Assembly (NCBI RefSeq): GCF_036240795.1
Contig: NZ_CP108454.1
Coordinates: forward strand, 6,570,001 to 6,634,000
Source: Streptomyces sp. NBC_01268
GTDB taxonomy: Bacteria; Actinomycetota; Actinomycetes; Streptomycetales; Streptomycetaceae
Direction: 5' to 3'
DNA: 64,000 nucleotides
Position numbers and translations under genes: made by a program
Shown here: positions 56,798 to 64,000 of the stretch, piece by piece
Numbering within the stretch: the first letter of the stretch is position 1
Layout: each line of letters begins with the position of its first letter
The notes under the pieces: model-generated
What the model saw: the letters and a program-made list of their open reading frames with translations, nothing else
What the model was told of the DNA's origin: nothing
Databases searched by the model: none

Positions 56798-57592
56798 TCA
56801 GGGCGTGGCGGACGCGCCCCGGTGCGAGCGGAACAGGCGGCCCTGCCGCTCGTCCCCCCGCTCGCCCGCCGCGCGCAGCGCGGACCACAGCACGGACTGG
56901 TTGGCGGTGACGACCGGAACGTCCAGGACCTTCTCCAACAGCGGCACCAGCGCCTGGCTGCGGAAGCCGCTGCCGGGCACGAGGACCCCGTCCGCCCGGC
57001 CGTCCGCGGCCTCGAAGGCGGCGGTGGTCTGGCGCAGCACCTCGTCCGGGTCGATCGCCCAGCGGGCGCCCGCGTCGAAGGCGTTGTACGGAGGGACGTG
57101 CGCCCACTCCGGACCGAGCTCGAAGGGGTGGACGAACACCTCCTCGACTCCGTGCGCCGTCAGGTACGCCTCCGCCGCGCGGTGCGTCGGCGGTGTGAAC
57201 CACGGCGGCATCACCACCAGCGGGCGCCGCACGCCCACGGCGGCCAGCGCCTCGGTCAGGGCCTGCCCCGAGGTGAAGACCGGCGTGCCGTGGGAGTGCG
57301 CGAGGGCGGCCTCGGCGAACTCGGCGTCGAAGCCCTCGCCGCCGAAGAAGCTGGGCGAGCCGAAGCAGAACGCGATCCGGTCGACGCCGAGCCGGCCGAG
57401 GAAGTCCAGCGAACGGACCACGTCGGGCGCGTCGGCGAGCAGCCGCGCCGTGCTGCCGGTGTACTCGGCGTCGTCGAGCCGCGGGCACTCGAAGCGCGCC
57501 GTGTGGACGCTGGTGCCGTCCGGGGCCGCCCGCCAGATCTCGGTCTCGGGCACGGGGTCGTTGTGGATGACGAGGATGCCCAGGCGGGTCAT
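56798..57592 (-). CDS. Asp/Glu racemase-superfamily protein (maleate isomerase/arylmalonate decarboxylase-like)
   Basis: Protein of 264 aa in the maleate isomerase/AMDase branch of the Asp/Glu racemase superfamily. One cysteine is at the first catalytic position (IAFCFGSPSFFGG, about residue 76). The second catalytic Cys is missing: LVPGSGFRSQALVPLLEKVL has Ser/Gly there. VVTANQSVLWSALRAAG is the family's C-terminal signature. Maleate isomerases need both Cys, so this is a non-canonical member, perhaps a decarboxylase or a lyase-like enzyme. ATG 57592 overlaps the MFS stop (ATGA). It is the last gene of the eight-gene leftward operon. Confidence 0.75.
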   Translation of the reverse strand: MTRLGILVIHNDPVPETEIWRAAPDGTSVHTARFECPRLDDAEYTGSTARLLADAPDVVRSLDFLGRLGVDRIAFCFGSPSFFGGEGFDAEFAEAALAHSHGTPVFTSGQALTEALAAVGVRRPLVVMPPWFTPPTHRAAEAYLTAHGVEEVFVHPFELGPEWAHVPPYNAFDAGARWAIDPDEVLRQTTAAFEAADGRADGVLVPGSGFRSQALVPLLEKVLDVPVVTANQSVLWSALRAAGERGDERQGRLFRSHRGASATP

Positions 57593-58977
57593 GCCGCCGT
57601 CTCCTTCCCGCGCAGGCCCTGGAAGCCCCGCCAGCTCCACAGCGCGCCCACCGCGGCGATCGCCGCGGCCAGCAGGAACCCGGGCAGGAAGCGGGAGTCC
57701 GCCGGCCCGTCGCCGAGCAGGATGACCAGGACGGCCACGCCGAGCGCCCCGCCCGCGTACTGACTGGTCGTCATGAGGGCGCCCGCGACACCCTGGTTGG
57801 CGTCGTCGACGTCCCGCGTGCCGCCGACGAACATCGACGTGTAGATCATGCCGTGGCCCAGGCCCGAGACGATCAGGCCCGGCAGCATGCCGGTCCAGTA
57901 CGAGGTCGTGTGGACGCCGAGGGCGAGCAGCACCAGACCGGCCGCGCCGACCAGGAAGGCGACCGGGGTGCTGACCCCGACCCCCACCTTCGGGATGATC
58001 CGGCCGGCGATCATGTTGCCGAGCGTGATGCAGACGGCCAGCGGCAGGAAGGCGATGCCGGCGGCCAGCGGGGCCATCTCCCGGTTCTCCTGGAGGAAGA
58101 GCGTCACCATGTAGAACTCGACGCCGGCGACGCTCGCCATGTACAGCGCCGTCGCGCCGCAGCCGACGAGCAGGGTGCGGGTGCCGCGCAGGGACCGCTC
58201 GATCAGCGGCTCCGAGCTGCTGCGCTCCCGCACCACGAAGACGGCCAGGCCGACCACCGCGGCGGCGAAGGAGACCAGCGTCGACGGCGCGCCCCAGCCG
58301 TCGCCCGCGGCGAAGGTCAGACCGAACACCGAGGCCAGCACGGTCGCCGTGCACACCACGGCGCTGAGGACGTTCAGCGGCTTCGCCGTGCGCACGTCCG
58401 CCTGGTGGAGGAAGCGCGGTGCGGCGAGCACGCAGACCAGCGCGAAGGGCAGGTTGACGAAGAAGGTCCACCGCCAGGACACGGTGGTGAGCAGACCGCC
58501 CACGACGACCCCGGCGGCGAGTCCGCTGGCGCCGACGGTGCCCCACACGGCCATCGCGCGGGTCCGCTCGCGGCCCGCCTCGAAGCTGGTGTTGAGCAGG
58601 GCGAGGATCGACGGCTGCAGCGCGGCGGCGGCGATGCCCTGCGCGGCCCGGGCGAGCAGCAGCACGGCCGCGCCGGCCGCGAGGCCGCCGGCGAGCGAGG
58701 CCAGGCCGAAGAGGGCGAGCGCGCCGATGAACAGGGTGCGCGGGCCGATCCGGTCGGCGATCCGGCCGCCGAGGATCAGGAAGCCCGCGAAGAACACGCT
58801 GTAGGCACTGACGACCCACTGCATGGCGGAGCCGGACAGGTCCAGGTCGGCGCTCATGCTGGGCATGGCGACGAAGATGACGGAGAAGTCCAGCGCGATC
58901 AGGAACTGTGCGGCGGAGATGGTCAGCAGGCTGCCCGTGACGCTCCGCTTGTGGGTGGAGGTGAGTGTGGCTGTCAT
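57589..58977 (-). CDS. MFS drug exporter (DHA2-type, 14 TMS)
   Basis: Major-facilitator exporter of 462 aa with about 14 helices. LLTISAAQFLIALDFSVIFV starts helix 1; the A motif is GGRIADRIGPRTLFIGAL; the C motif region is AVWGTVGASGLAAGVVVGG, typical of drug-proton antiporters. ATG 58977 (MTATLTSTHKRSVTGS) is the start. It is coupled by ATGA overlap to the racemase-like gene and follows the HAD phosphatase by 35 bp, so it belongs to the operon with psuG-like and deaminase genes. It likely exports a pathway product; no substrate can be named. Confidence 0.88.
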   Translation of the reverse strand: MTATLTSTHKRSVTGSLLTISAAQFLIALDFSVIFVAMPSMSADLDLSGSAMQWVVSAYSVFFAGFLILGGRIADRIGPRTLFIGALALFGLASLAGGLAAGAAVLLLARAAQGIAAAALQPSILALLNTSFEAGRERTRAMAVWGTVGASGLAAGVVVGGLLTTVSWRWTFFVNLPFALVCVLAAPRFLHQADVRTAKPLNVLSAVVCTATVLASVFGLTFAAGDGWGAPSTLVSFAAAVVGLAVFVVRERSSSEPLIERSLRGTRTLLVGCGATALYMASVAGVEFYMVTLFLQENREMAPLAAGIAFLPLAVCITLGNMIAGRIIPKVGVGVSTPVAFLVGAAGLVLLALGVHTTSYWTGMLPGLIVSGLGHGMIYTSMFVGGTRDVDDANQGVAGALMTTSQYAGGALGVAVLVILLGDGPADSRFLPGFLLAAAIAAVGALWSWRGFQGLRGKETAA

Positions 58978-59012
58978 GTCCCCTGGTCTCTACGGTTCGC
59001 TGGGTCGGGCTT

Positions 59013-59693
59013 CTAGTGCGGTGCGGACAGCGGCGCTGCGGTCAGCGTGCCGAGCACGTCGGCGAGGGCGTCGACGGTGCGGACGACGGTGTGCGCCCCC
59101 GCGTCGGCCAGGGCCTCCTCGGTGGCGACGCCGTAGGTGACGCCGACCGCGCGCATGCCCGCCGAACGGGCCATCCGCATGTCGTCGACGGCGTCCCCGA
59201 CCACCACGCACGCCTCCGGGCCGCGGCCGAGCCGCCGGGCGGCCAGCAGCGCCAGGTCCGGGTGCGGCTTGCCGCGCTCGGCCATGCCGTGGCAGACCAC
59301 CGCGTGGAACAGGTCGTACAGCCCGGCGGGCTTGAGGAGTTCCTCGGCGCTCGGCCTGATCTTGCTGGTCACGATGGCGATCTGGTGGCCCTCCTCGCGC
59401 AGCCCTTCGAGGAGGCCGCGGACGCCGGGGAAGACCAGCTCGCGGGCGCGCGGCACGGCCTGCTCGCGGAAGAGGTGCCGGAAGAGGGCGACCGAGGCGT
59501 GCACCTCGGCGTGGTCCTCGGGAAGGTCCGTCAGCTCCGCGAAGGAGGCGGCCAGTGGCCGGCCGATCGTCGCCCGCACCCGCGCGTCGGAGGCGCTGCG
59601 GCCCCGCTCGGCGAGGGTGGCGTGGAGGGTGTCGGCGATGGCGGACGGCGTGTCGAGCAGGGTGCCGTCCAGGTCGAAGAGGACCGCGCTCAC
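59013..59693 (-). CDS. HAD-family phosphatase (IndB-like)
   Basis: HAD-superfamily hydrolase of 226 aa. Motif I DLDGTLLDTPSAI gives the nucleophile Asp, motif II is IVTSKIRPSAEELL, motif III includes RGKPHPDL, and motif IV VVVGDAVDDM. It is a typical phosphoglycolate-phosphatase-like enzyme. GTG 59693 overlaps the stop of the PsuG-like gene (GTGA), so the two are coupled. The PsuG plus HAD pair is the signature of the IndA/IndB couple in indigoidine and the related minimycin and showdomycin pathways, in which the phosphatase removes the 5-prime phosphate of the C-ribosylated product. Substrate identity is an inference from context. Confidence 0.87.
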   Translation of the reverse strand: MSAVLFDLDGTLLDTPSAIADTLHATLAERGRSASDARVRATIGRPLAASFAELTDLPEDHAEVHASVALFRHLFREQAVPRARELVFPGVRGLLEGLREEGHQIAIVTSKIRPSAEELLKPAGLYDLFHAVVCHGMAERGKPHPDLALLAARRLGRGPEACVVVGDAVDDMRMARSAGMRAVGVTYGVATEEALADAGAHTVVRTVDALADVLGTLTAAPLSAPH

Positions 59694-60643
59694 CGCTGCT
59701 CCTCCTTGGCGAGGTGGACCGCGAACTGGGCCGCGAGGGCGGTGGTCGACTTCAGTACCGACACGTTGGCGTCGGCGGTGCGGCCCTCGGTGGCTTCGGC
59801 GATGGCCTTGAGCAGGTACGGGGTGACCGCCGGGCCCGTGATCCCTTCGCGGGCCGCGCGCTCGGTCGCCTCGGCGAGCGCGTCGGCGATCTCCTGCGAG
59901 GGGATGCCGTCGTCCTCGGCGATGGGGTGGGTGACGAGGACGCTGGTGTCGTTGCCGGAGCGCCAGTGGGCCCAGGTGGCCCGGGCGACGTCGGCGAGGT
60001 CGTCGAGGCGGTGCGGGTTGCGCACGCCGCTGGAGACCGAGAGGTAGGCGGGGAAGTCGTCGCAGCGGTAGCCGATCACGGGGATGCCCGCGGTCTCCAG
60101 CCACTCCAGGGTCCACTGGGGGTGCAGCATCGACTTCGCCCCGGCGCACACCACCGCGGTCCGCGCGCGGGTGAACTGGACGAGGTCGGTGGAGATGTCG
60201 AAGCTGGCGGGGGCGTCGCGGTGGACGCCGCCGATGCCGGCGACGGCGAAGACGCGGATCCCGGCCAGCTCGGCGGCGAGCAGCGACGAGGAGACGGTGG
60301 TGCCGCCGGGGCCGCCCGCCGCGAGGGTGACGCCGATGTCACGGGTGGAGACCTTCGGCACCTTCCCGGCGGCGCAGAACTCCTGGAGCAGCGCGTCGTC
60401 CAGGCCGACCCGCAGCTTGCCGCCGAGCAGCGCGATCCGCGCCGGTACGGCGCCCTGGGCACGGATCCCGGCGTCCATCTCCCGGGCCAGCTCCAGGTTG
60501 TAGGGGTGGGGGAAGCCGGAGAGTACGGAGGATTCCAGGGCCACGACGGGTCTGCCGTGGGCCAGGGCTTCTGACACCTCCTCGCCGAGTGCGAGGAGAG
60601 TCGGGTCGAATGCCGGCGCACGAAGGTGCGAGGAGGTGGTCAT
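59690..60643 (-). CDS. Pseudouridine-5-phosphate glycosidase-like C-glycosidase (PsuG/IndA family)
   Basis: PsuG-family protein of 317 aa. E. coli PsuG breaks pseudouridine 5-phosphate into uracil and ribose 5-phosphate; relatives form C-glycosidic bonds in C-nucleoside antibiotics. Catalytic residues are conserved: Glu37 (VALESSVLSG), Lys97 (KVSTRDIG), Asp153 (FDISTDL) and Lys170 (CAGAKSM), matching Glu31, Lys93, Asp149 and Lys166 of E. coli PsuG as I recall it. The SHGMPFP loop of E. coli, carrying His43, is replaced by SGFPHP, so substrate specificity may differ. ATG 60643. There is no PsuK kinase; a HAD phosphatase follows instead, and the operon also contains a deaminase and exporters. 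Confidence 0.85.
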   Translation of the reverse strand: MTTSSHLRAPAFDPTLLALGEEVSEALAHGRPVVALESSVLSGFPHPYNLELAREMDAGIRAQGAVPARIALLGGKLRVGLDDALLQEFCAAGKVPKVSTRDIGVTLAAGGPGGTTVSSSLLAAELAGIRVFAVAGIGGVHRDAPASFDISTDLVQFTRARTAVVCAGAKSMLHPQWTLEWLETAGIPVIGYRCDDFPAYLSVSSGVRNPHRLDDLADVARATWAHWRSGNDTSVLVTHPIAEDDGIPSQEIADALAEATERAAREGITGPAVTPYLLKAIAEATEGRTADANVSVLKSTTALAAQFAVHLAKEEQR

Positions 60644-60731
60644 GAAGGGTCCCCTTTGTGGTGCGTAGTGCTGTGCGGTGCTGTGCTGTGCCTGTCTTTC
60701 CGGTCTTCGGGTTCCGTGGAGGGCGGACGCG

Positions 60732-61430
60732 TTACGCGCAGCCCGTGCCGTCGGCGCGACAGACCACGCCGTCGAGCGCGACCGACTCGGCCAGCCTCGC
60801 CCGCTCGTCCAGGACGGCCTTGCGGATCTGCGCGGTGCTGGGCACGCCCTCCAGACGGGTGTCGCCGACGAGGATCGTCGGGACGGCCTGCACGCGGTTC
60901 GCCTCGGCGTCCCGCAGGGCGTCCTGATGACGCTCGTAGTACGTGCCGTCCTCCAGGGCCTTGCGGTACGCGGGGCCGTCGAGGCCGATCTCCTCGGCGA
61001 GGCCGACGAGGACGTCGAGCCGGCCGAGGTCCAGGCTCTCCTGGAAGAAGGCCCGGAACATGCGCTGGTTGTACGCGTCGCCCCGACCGTGCTCGACGGC
61101 GAACTGCCAGCCCTCGAAGGCCAGCCGGGTGTACGGCTGCGGCGAGACGGTGGGCAGGGTGATGTCCACGCCCAGGCGGCGGGCCATCGGGTAGACGGCG
61201 CGCTTCCAGATCTCGGGGAGGTACGGGTCCTCCGGGCGGAGGGTCGGCTTGGGCTCGGCGCGGAGCTCGAAGGGCTTCCACTCGATCTCGACGTCGAGGC
61301 CCTCGACGGCCTCCTCCAGCGGGCCCTCGGCCAGCATGCAGAAGGGGCACACGTAGTCGGACCAGACCTGGATCCGTACCTTCTCGGTGCTCGGGGCGGC
61401 CTCGGGCGTCCCGTCGGTCTCGGTGCTCAC
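60732..61430 (-). CDS. DsbA-family oxidoreductase (FrnE-like)
   Basis: Thioredoxin-fold protein of the DsbA/FrnE type, 232 aa, cytoplasmic (no signal peptide). The active-site motif is CPFC (Cys28, Cys31; SDYVCPFCMLAEGPLEEAV), and the C-terminal cis-Pro region is AVPTILVGDTRLEGVPSTAQIRKA. The helical insertion in the middle is typical of FrnE and 2-hydroxychromene-isomerase-like proteins. GTG 61430 overlaps the deaminase stop (GTGA), so the two are coupled. In biosynthetic clusters such proteins are frequent but their role is rarely known; a redox or isomerase step on the pathway intermediate is possible. Confidence 0.85.
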   Translation of the reverse strand: MSTETDGTPEAAPSTEKVRIQVWSDYVCPFCMLAEGPLEEAVEGLDVEIEWKPFELRAEPKPTLRPEDPYLPEIWKRAVYPMARRLGVDITLPTVSPQPYTRLAFEGWQFAVEHGRGDAYNQRMFRAFFQESLDLGRLDVLVGLAEEIGLDGPAYRKALEDGTYYERHQDALRDAEANRVQAVPTILVGDTRLEGVPSTAQIRKAVLDERARLAESVALDGVVCRADGTGCA

Positions 61431-61915
61431 GAGTGGATGCTCCCTCGGTTGGCCAGGTACTCCTGGAACGGCACCTCGTGTCCCTCGACCGGAAGGTGGG
61501 TGGTCCTGATGCCCCACGCGGTCGGGTCGGTGCGGTAGATGCCGTACGAGCCGGAGTAGTCGAAGCCGTGCCGGGCGGCGGTCCCGCGGTCGGCGGCGAA
61601 GACGATGTGCTCGACGCCGAAGTACAGGGCGACCTGGTAGCACAGGGCGCACGGCTCTCCGGAGGCGATCAGGGTCGCCCCGTGCACGGCGAACGAGCCG
61701 TGCTGCTTGGTGGCGTTGCGCAGGGCGACCACCTCCGCGTGGGCGGAGGCGTCGCGCTCCTCGCGGACGCGGTTGAAGCCGGTTCCCAGGACCCGGCCGT
61801 CGTGGCGGACCACGATGCCCGAGAAGGGGATGCCGCCGGAGGCGACGTGCTCGCGGCTGATCCGGACTGCTTCTTCCACCTGCTTGGTCAGGTGGTCCTT
61901 GGCTGCGGTCGTCAT
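61427..61915 (-). CDS. Cytidine/guanine deaminase-like nucleoside deaminase
   Basis: Zinc-dependent deaminase of 162 aa in the guanine/tRNA-adenosine deaminase family. Metal and catalytic residues: His59 and Glu61 in ASAHAEVVALRNA, Cys89 and Cys92 in SGEPCALCYQVAL. The C-terminal half (FDYSGSYGIYRTDPTAWGIR) is extended compared with the shortest family members. It would remove an amino group from a base or nucleoside, or from a related nitrogen heterocycle. ATG 61915 (MTTAAKDHLTKQ) is chosen. It lies 8 bp after the SMR gene and overlaps the DsbA-like gene. Its presence beside a PsuG-like C-glycosidase suggests base tailoring. Confidence 0.85.
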   Translation of the reverse strand: MTTAAKDHLTKQVEEAVRISREHVASGGIPFSGIVVRHDGRVLGTGFNRVREERDASAHAEVVALRNATKQHGSFAVHGATLIASGEPCALCYQVALYFGVEHIVFAADRGTAARHGFDYSGSYGIYRTDPTAWGIRTTHLPVEGHEVPFQEYLANRGSIHS

Positions 61916-61923
61916 GAGGGGGC

Positions 61924-62241
61924 TCAGACGGAGGTCACGCGCAGGATGATGGCGCCGCCGATGATCGACGCGAAGGAGAGCAGCCGGGCGAGGGTGATCT
62001 TCTCCTTGAAGATGATCGCGCCGAAGACGACGGTGCCGACGCCGCCGATGCCGGTCCAGATGGTGTAGCCGACCGACACGTCCAGCTCCAGCAGGGCGTG
62101 GGACAGCGTGTAGATGCCGCCGGCCGCGGCCAGCAGGGTCAGCACGCTGGGCCACAGCTTGGTGAAGCCCTGTGTGGCGTTGGTGCCGAGCGCGAAGAGG
62201 ATCTCGAAGACGATGGCGATACCGAGGTAGACCCAGGTCAT
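61924..62241 (-). CDS. SMR-family multidrug exporter subunit A
   Basis: Small multidrug resistance protein of 105 aa with four helices: WVYLGIAIVFEILFALGTNA (with the conserved Glu in FEI), LWPSVLTLLAAAGGIYTLSH, VGYTIWTGIGGVGTVVFGAI and ARLLSFASIIGGAIILRV. It pairs with the following SMR protein upstream, a layout seen in heterodimeric SMR exporters such as EbrAB and YkkCD. ATG 62241. It is the second gene of the leftward operon, 46 bp after the first SMR gene. Confidence 0.88.
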   Translation of the reverse strand: MTWVYLGIAIVFEILFALGTNATQGFTKLWPSVLTLLAAAGGIYTLSHALLELDVSVGYTIWTGIGGVGTVVFGAIIFKEKITLARLLSFASIIGGAIILRVTSV

Positions 62242-62287
62242 GGGAACGGCTCTCTCTACTGGAAGTGAGGTGGGGAGGGGGGGAGGG

Positions 62288-62701
62288 TCAGACCGTGGCC
62301 TTGGCGCGCTCTTCGGCGACGCGCTCCTCCGCGACCTTCTTGTTCGCGGCGATCTTGTCCGTGATGCGCAGGGTGGTGCCGCCGCCGATGATCAGGACGA
62401 AGGCGAGCACCTTCCAGATCGTCATCGGCTCGTCGTAGATCAGGGTGCCGAAGATGACGGTGCCGACGCCGCCGATGCCGGCCCAGACGGTGTAGCCGAC
62501 GCCGACGTCGACGTACTTGAGGGCCTGGGAGAGCGTGTAGATGCCGCACGAGGCCGCGGCGGCCGTGAGGAGCGAGGGGCCGAGGCGGGTGAAGGCGTGG
62601 GTGGCCTCGGTGGAGAGGGCGAAGGTGATCTCGAACAGCGACGAGAACAGCAGCCAGGCCCAGCCGATGTTCTGGTTCTTCTGTGTCTGCTCGGCGGACA
62701 C
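62288..62701 (-). CDS. SMR-family multidrug exporter subunit B
   Basis: Small multidrug resistance protein of 137 aa, first gene of the leftward operon. Four helices: AWLLFSSLFEITFALSTEAT (with the conserved Glu), LTAAAASCGIYTLSQALKYV, VGYTVWAGIGGVGTVIFGTL and KVLAFVLIIGGGTTLRI. A charged C-terminal tail of about 25 residues (AANKKVAEERVAEERAK) distinguishes it from the partner. GTG 62701 has GGAGGCATA directly upstream. Paired SMR genes usually form a heterodimer that exports cationic or hydrophobic compounds. The divergent MarR gene probably controls it. Confidence 0.88.
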   Translation of the reverse strand: MSAEQTQKNQNIGWAWLLFSSLFEITFALSTEATHAFTRLGPSLLTAAAASCGIYTLSQALKYVDVGVGYTVWAGIGGVGTVIFGTLIYDEPMTIWKVLAFVLIIGGGTTLRITDKIAANKKVAEERVAEERAKATV

Positions 62702-62830
62702 TATGCCTCCATAGTTGTTTGTGCGTGCAAGTTCCTTAGGATCATGAAGCTCCTAAGTACGGCACGGAGTTAGCTAGGATCTTGCATGGTCATATAACCT
62801 GTTGTCAAACCCCCTTTTGAGGAGAGGTAC
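62702..62830. promoter_or_regulatory. Divergent promoter with MarR-type operator
   Basis: CTTAGGA (62735-62741) and TCCTAAG (62751-62757) form a perfect 7-bp inverted repeat with a 9-nt spacer, a MarR-type layout, 34 bp before the first SMR start. For the MarR gene, TTAGCT (62770-62775) and TATAAC (62793-62798) are 17 bp apart and form a plausible vegetative promoter. CTTGCAYG elements occur here twice (62781 and, inverted, near 62724) and again at 63478 (TTGCATGCAC) before the adenylation gene. Confidence 0.62.
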
Positions 62831-63286
62831 ATGAACAACGCCAGCACCACGTCTCCCGCACCCACCTCGGACCAGGCCGTCTGGGACCGTGTGCTCACCC
62901 TCCACGCGCGGGTCGAGCGGGAGCTCGCCAACGCGCTCCAGCGCCGGCACGGCATCGGCCTCTCGGAGTACCGGGCGCTCGAGAACCTGTCCTCCTCACC
63001 CACCAGCGAGCTGCGCATGCAGGAGCTCGCCGACAAGATCGGGCTCGGGCAGTCCTCGGTCACCCGCCTCGTCGAGCGGCTCAAAGGTGCTGGTTACGCG
63101 TTCAAGGACCTCTGTCCCTCGGACAAGCGCGGGGTCTACGCGGTGATCACGGACGAGGGTCGCAGCCGTTACGTGGCCGCCCGTGCGACCTACGCGGAAG
63201 TGCTCTCCGGCGCGCTCAACTCGCAGGGCGCCGACCCCGCGCTCGCGGCCACCGTGGCCTCGCTGCGCAGCGCCCGCCCGGCGTAA
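62831..63286 (+). CDS. MarR-family transcriptional regulator
   Basis: MarR-type regulator of 151 aa. Winged HTH: LRMQELADKIGLGQSSVTRLV then ERLKGAGYAFKDLCPSDKRG and VYAVITDEGRSRYVAARATY; the N- and C-terminal helices form the dimer. ATG 62831 (MNNASTTSPAP) follows GGAGAGGTAC. It is divergent from the SMR-led operon and upstream of the adenylation-domain gene, so it is the likely cluster regulator, repressing the exporters until ligand binds. Cys in CPSDKRG could be a redox or electrophile sensor; this is speculation. Confidence 0.9.
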   Translation: MNNASTTSPAPTSDQAVWDRVLTLHARVERELANALQRRHGIGLSEYRALENLSSSPTSELRMQELADKIGLGQSSVTRLVERLKGAGYAFKDLCPSDKRGVYAVITDEGRSRYVAARATYAEVLSGALNSQGADPALAATVASLRSARPA

Positions 63287-63387
63287 CCCCCTCTTCCAGG
63301 GCTCACCCCGAGCGCACCCCCGTCCCCCCGGGCTCGCCTCCGTCCCCTCCCCGCATCCCTCCCCCGACCGCTGGCCGTCGCCTCCCA

Positions 63388-63427
63388 CCGTCTCCATCCG
63401 CCGGAGACGGAAGGGCGCGGCCTTTTT
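63388..63427 (+). terminator. Terminator after marR with T-tract
   Basis: CCGTCTCC (63388-63395) and GGAGACGG (63403-63410) pair around a 7-nt loop; a run of five T (63423-63427) follows after 12 nt. It lies 100 bp downstream of the MarR stop. Confidence 0.65.
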
Positions 63428-63663
63428 GCGTTCACACGTCCGCAGCACCGACTTAATGATCTTGACTTAGAGTATTAGTTGCATGCACAAGCGGTGACCT
63501 AGGTCACAACGCGACCGCTCGGTATATGCTTGACCGTGCATGGAAACTCGGTAGTGTCTGATCCCGGCGCAGATCGGTCCGAACGGAAGGCGTTCACTCG
63601 AACGAAGACCGGACGGACCGGACGGTGCTTGGCCCAGTCTTTTCCAGACCATGCGGGGGAAAC
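63428..63663. promoter_or_regulatory. Promoter region of adenylation gene with GTGACCT/AGGTCAC palindrome
   Basis: Unusually AT-rich stretch before the adenylation gene (TTAATGATCTTGACTTAGAG at 63453). It contains a perfect 14-bp palindrome GTGACCTAGGTCAC (63494-63507), TTGCATGCAC (63479) and TATATGCT (63523), a possible -10. The leader is about 130 nt. The palindrome suits a dimeric regulator, possibly Crp-like (GTG-N8-CAC), unproven. Confidence 0.5.
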
Positions 63664-64000
63664 GTGCCATCGCCCAGCCTTGCCCAGAACATCGCCGCGC
63701 ACGCCGAGCGGCAGCCTTCCTCGACGGCGCTCGTGCTCAACGACGAGCGGGTGACCTACGGCGAACTCGCCGCCCTGGTGGCGCTCCTGTCGGAGCGGCT
63801 CGCGGCGGCGGACCTCCCGGCCGACAGGCCGGTGTGCGTACCGGCCCGCAAGGACCCGGCGACCGTCGCCCTGATGCTCGCCGCCTTCGGCCGGCCCCTG
63901 GTCGTCCTCGCGCCCTCCGCCGAACTCGGCGGGGACGCCCTCGACCGGATCTGCCGTCAGGCGCGGGTCTCGGCGCGCCTGACGGCCGCCGCCGACGGCA
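63664..64000 (+). CDS. Adenylation-domain protein / NRPS (5-prime part only)
   Basis: Start of an ANL-superfamily adenylation domain, 112 codons before the window ends. GTG 63664 (PSLAQNIAAHAERQPSSTAL, then VLNDERVTYGELAALVALLSERLAA) follows GGGGGAAAC, and the frame is open to the end. The opening is the A1-type N-terminus of NRPS adenylation domains or acid ligases; core motifs A3 to A10 lie outside. As the first gene to the right of the MarR gene and the PsuG/HAD operon, it might be the NRPS of an indigoidine/minimycin/showdomycin-type cluster. Its substrate and domain order cannot be read here. Confidence 0.78.
   Translation, partial: MPSPSLAQNIAAHAERQPSSTALVLNDERVTYGELAALVALLSERLAAADLPADRPVCVPARKDPATVALMLAAFGRPLVVLAPSAELGGDALDRICRQARVSARLTAAADG

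Noticed and set aside
63664..64000. Direct call of the edge gene as indigoidine synthetase (IndC/BpsA)
   Set aside because: Only the N-terminal ~110 residues are visible and they do not match the BpsA N-terminus as I remember it; the general adenylation-domain call is all that is supported.

Overview
The window is a 64 kb piece of a Streptomyces-type actinomycete chromosome. The base composition is very GC-rich, third codon positions are almost always G or C, GTG/TTG starts and 4-nt start/stop overlaps are common, TetR-type regulators are frequent, and TTA codons are almost absent (only two genes carry one, both at residue 6).

Layout. 1-8.4 kb: a purine-catabolism island (truncated pucR, three-subunit xanthine dehydrogenase, AzgA-type purine permease, XdhC maturation factor), closed by a 21-bp hairpin. 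8.4-16.6 kb: acyl-CoA and fatty-acid oxidation (TetR, two acyl-CoA dehydrogenases, SDR, a second TetR, Zn-ribbon protein, ETF alpha/beta). A palindrome, TGGCACTGAGTGCCA, recurs at the promoters here. 16.6-21.1 kb: DoxX-like protein, a Tat-exported vanadium haloperoxidase with all vanadate ligands, HPP protein, rhodanese, cupin. 21.1-27.2 kb: a repeat-rich spacer, then a tightly coupled three-gene unit: B12-binding glutamate-mutase S subunit, a fused glutamate-mutase E/FAD-oxidoreductase, and an acyl-CoA-synthetase-like ligase carrying an in-frame 27-bp tandem repeat.

27.2-40.3 kb: TetR/AhpD-like pair with three operators, LysR, TerB, an ArsR regulator with a KmtR-like metal site plus an NreB-like MFS exporter, an N-terminally extended GAPDH, two DUF3592-like membrane proteins, an ECF sigma factor downstream of a Met/His-rich membrane protein with a TTA codon, MFS and GH88-like genes. 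40.3-40.9 kb: tRNA-Trp and an IS5-type transposase remnant. 40.9-46.5 kb: a CoA-ligase/CoA-transferase/acyl-CoA-dehydrogenase group. 46.5-53.8 kb: zinc ABC transporter (aztABC type), exported DJ-1/PfpI protein, lysA paralogue, hypothetical proteins, and a free-standing trpF-like gene (most Streptomyces rely on PriA). 53.8-56.6 kb: PadR and two membrane proteins.

56.8-64 kb: the most promising system, an eight-gene leftward operon (paired SMR exporters, nucleoside deaminase, DsbA-like protein, pseudouridine-phosphate-glycosidase-like PsuG/IndA, HAD phosphatase, MFS exporter, Asp/Glu-racemase-superfamily protein) divergent from a MarR gene and from an adenylation-domain gene that runs off the right edge. 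The PsuG+HAD+adenylation combination is the hallmark of indigoidine, minimycin and showdomycin-type C-nucleoside pathways, so this looks like the left part of a biosynthetic gene cluster of that class.
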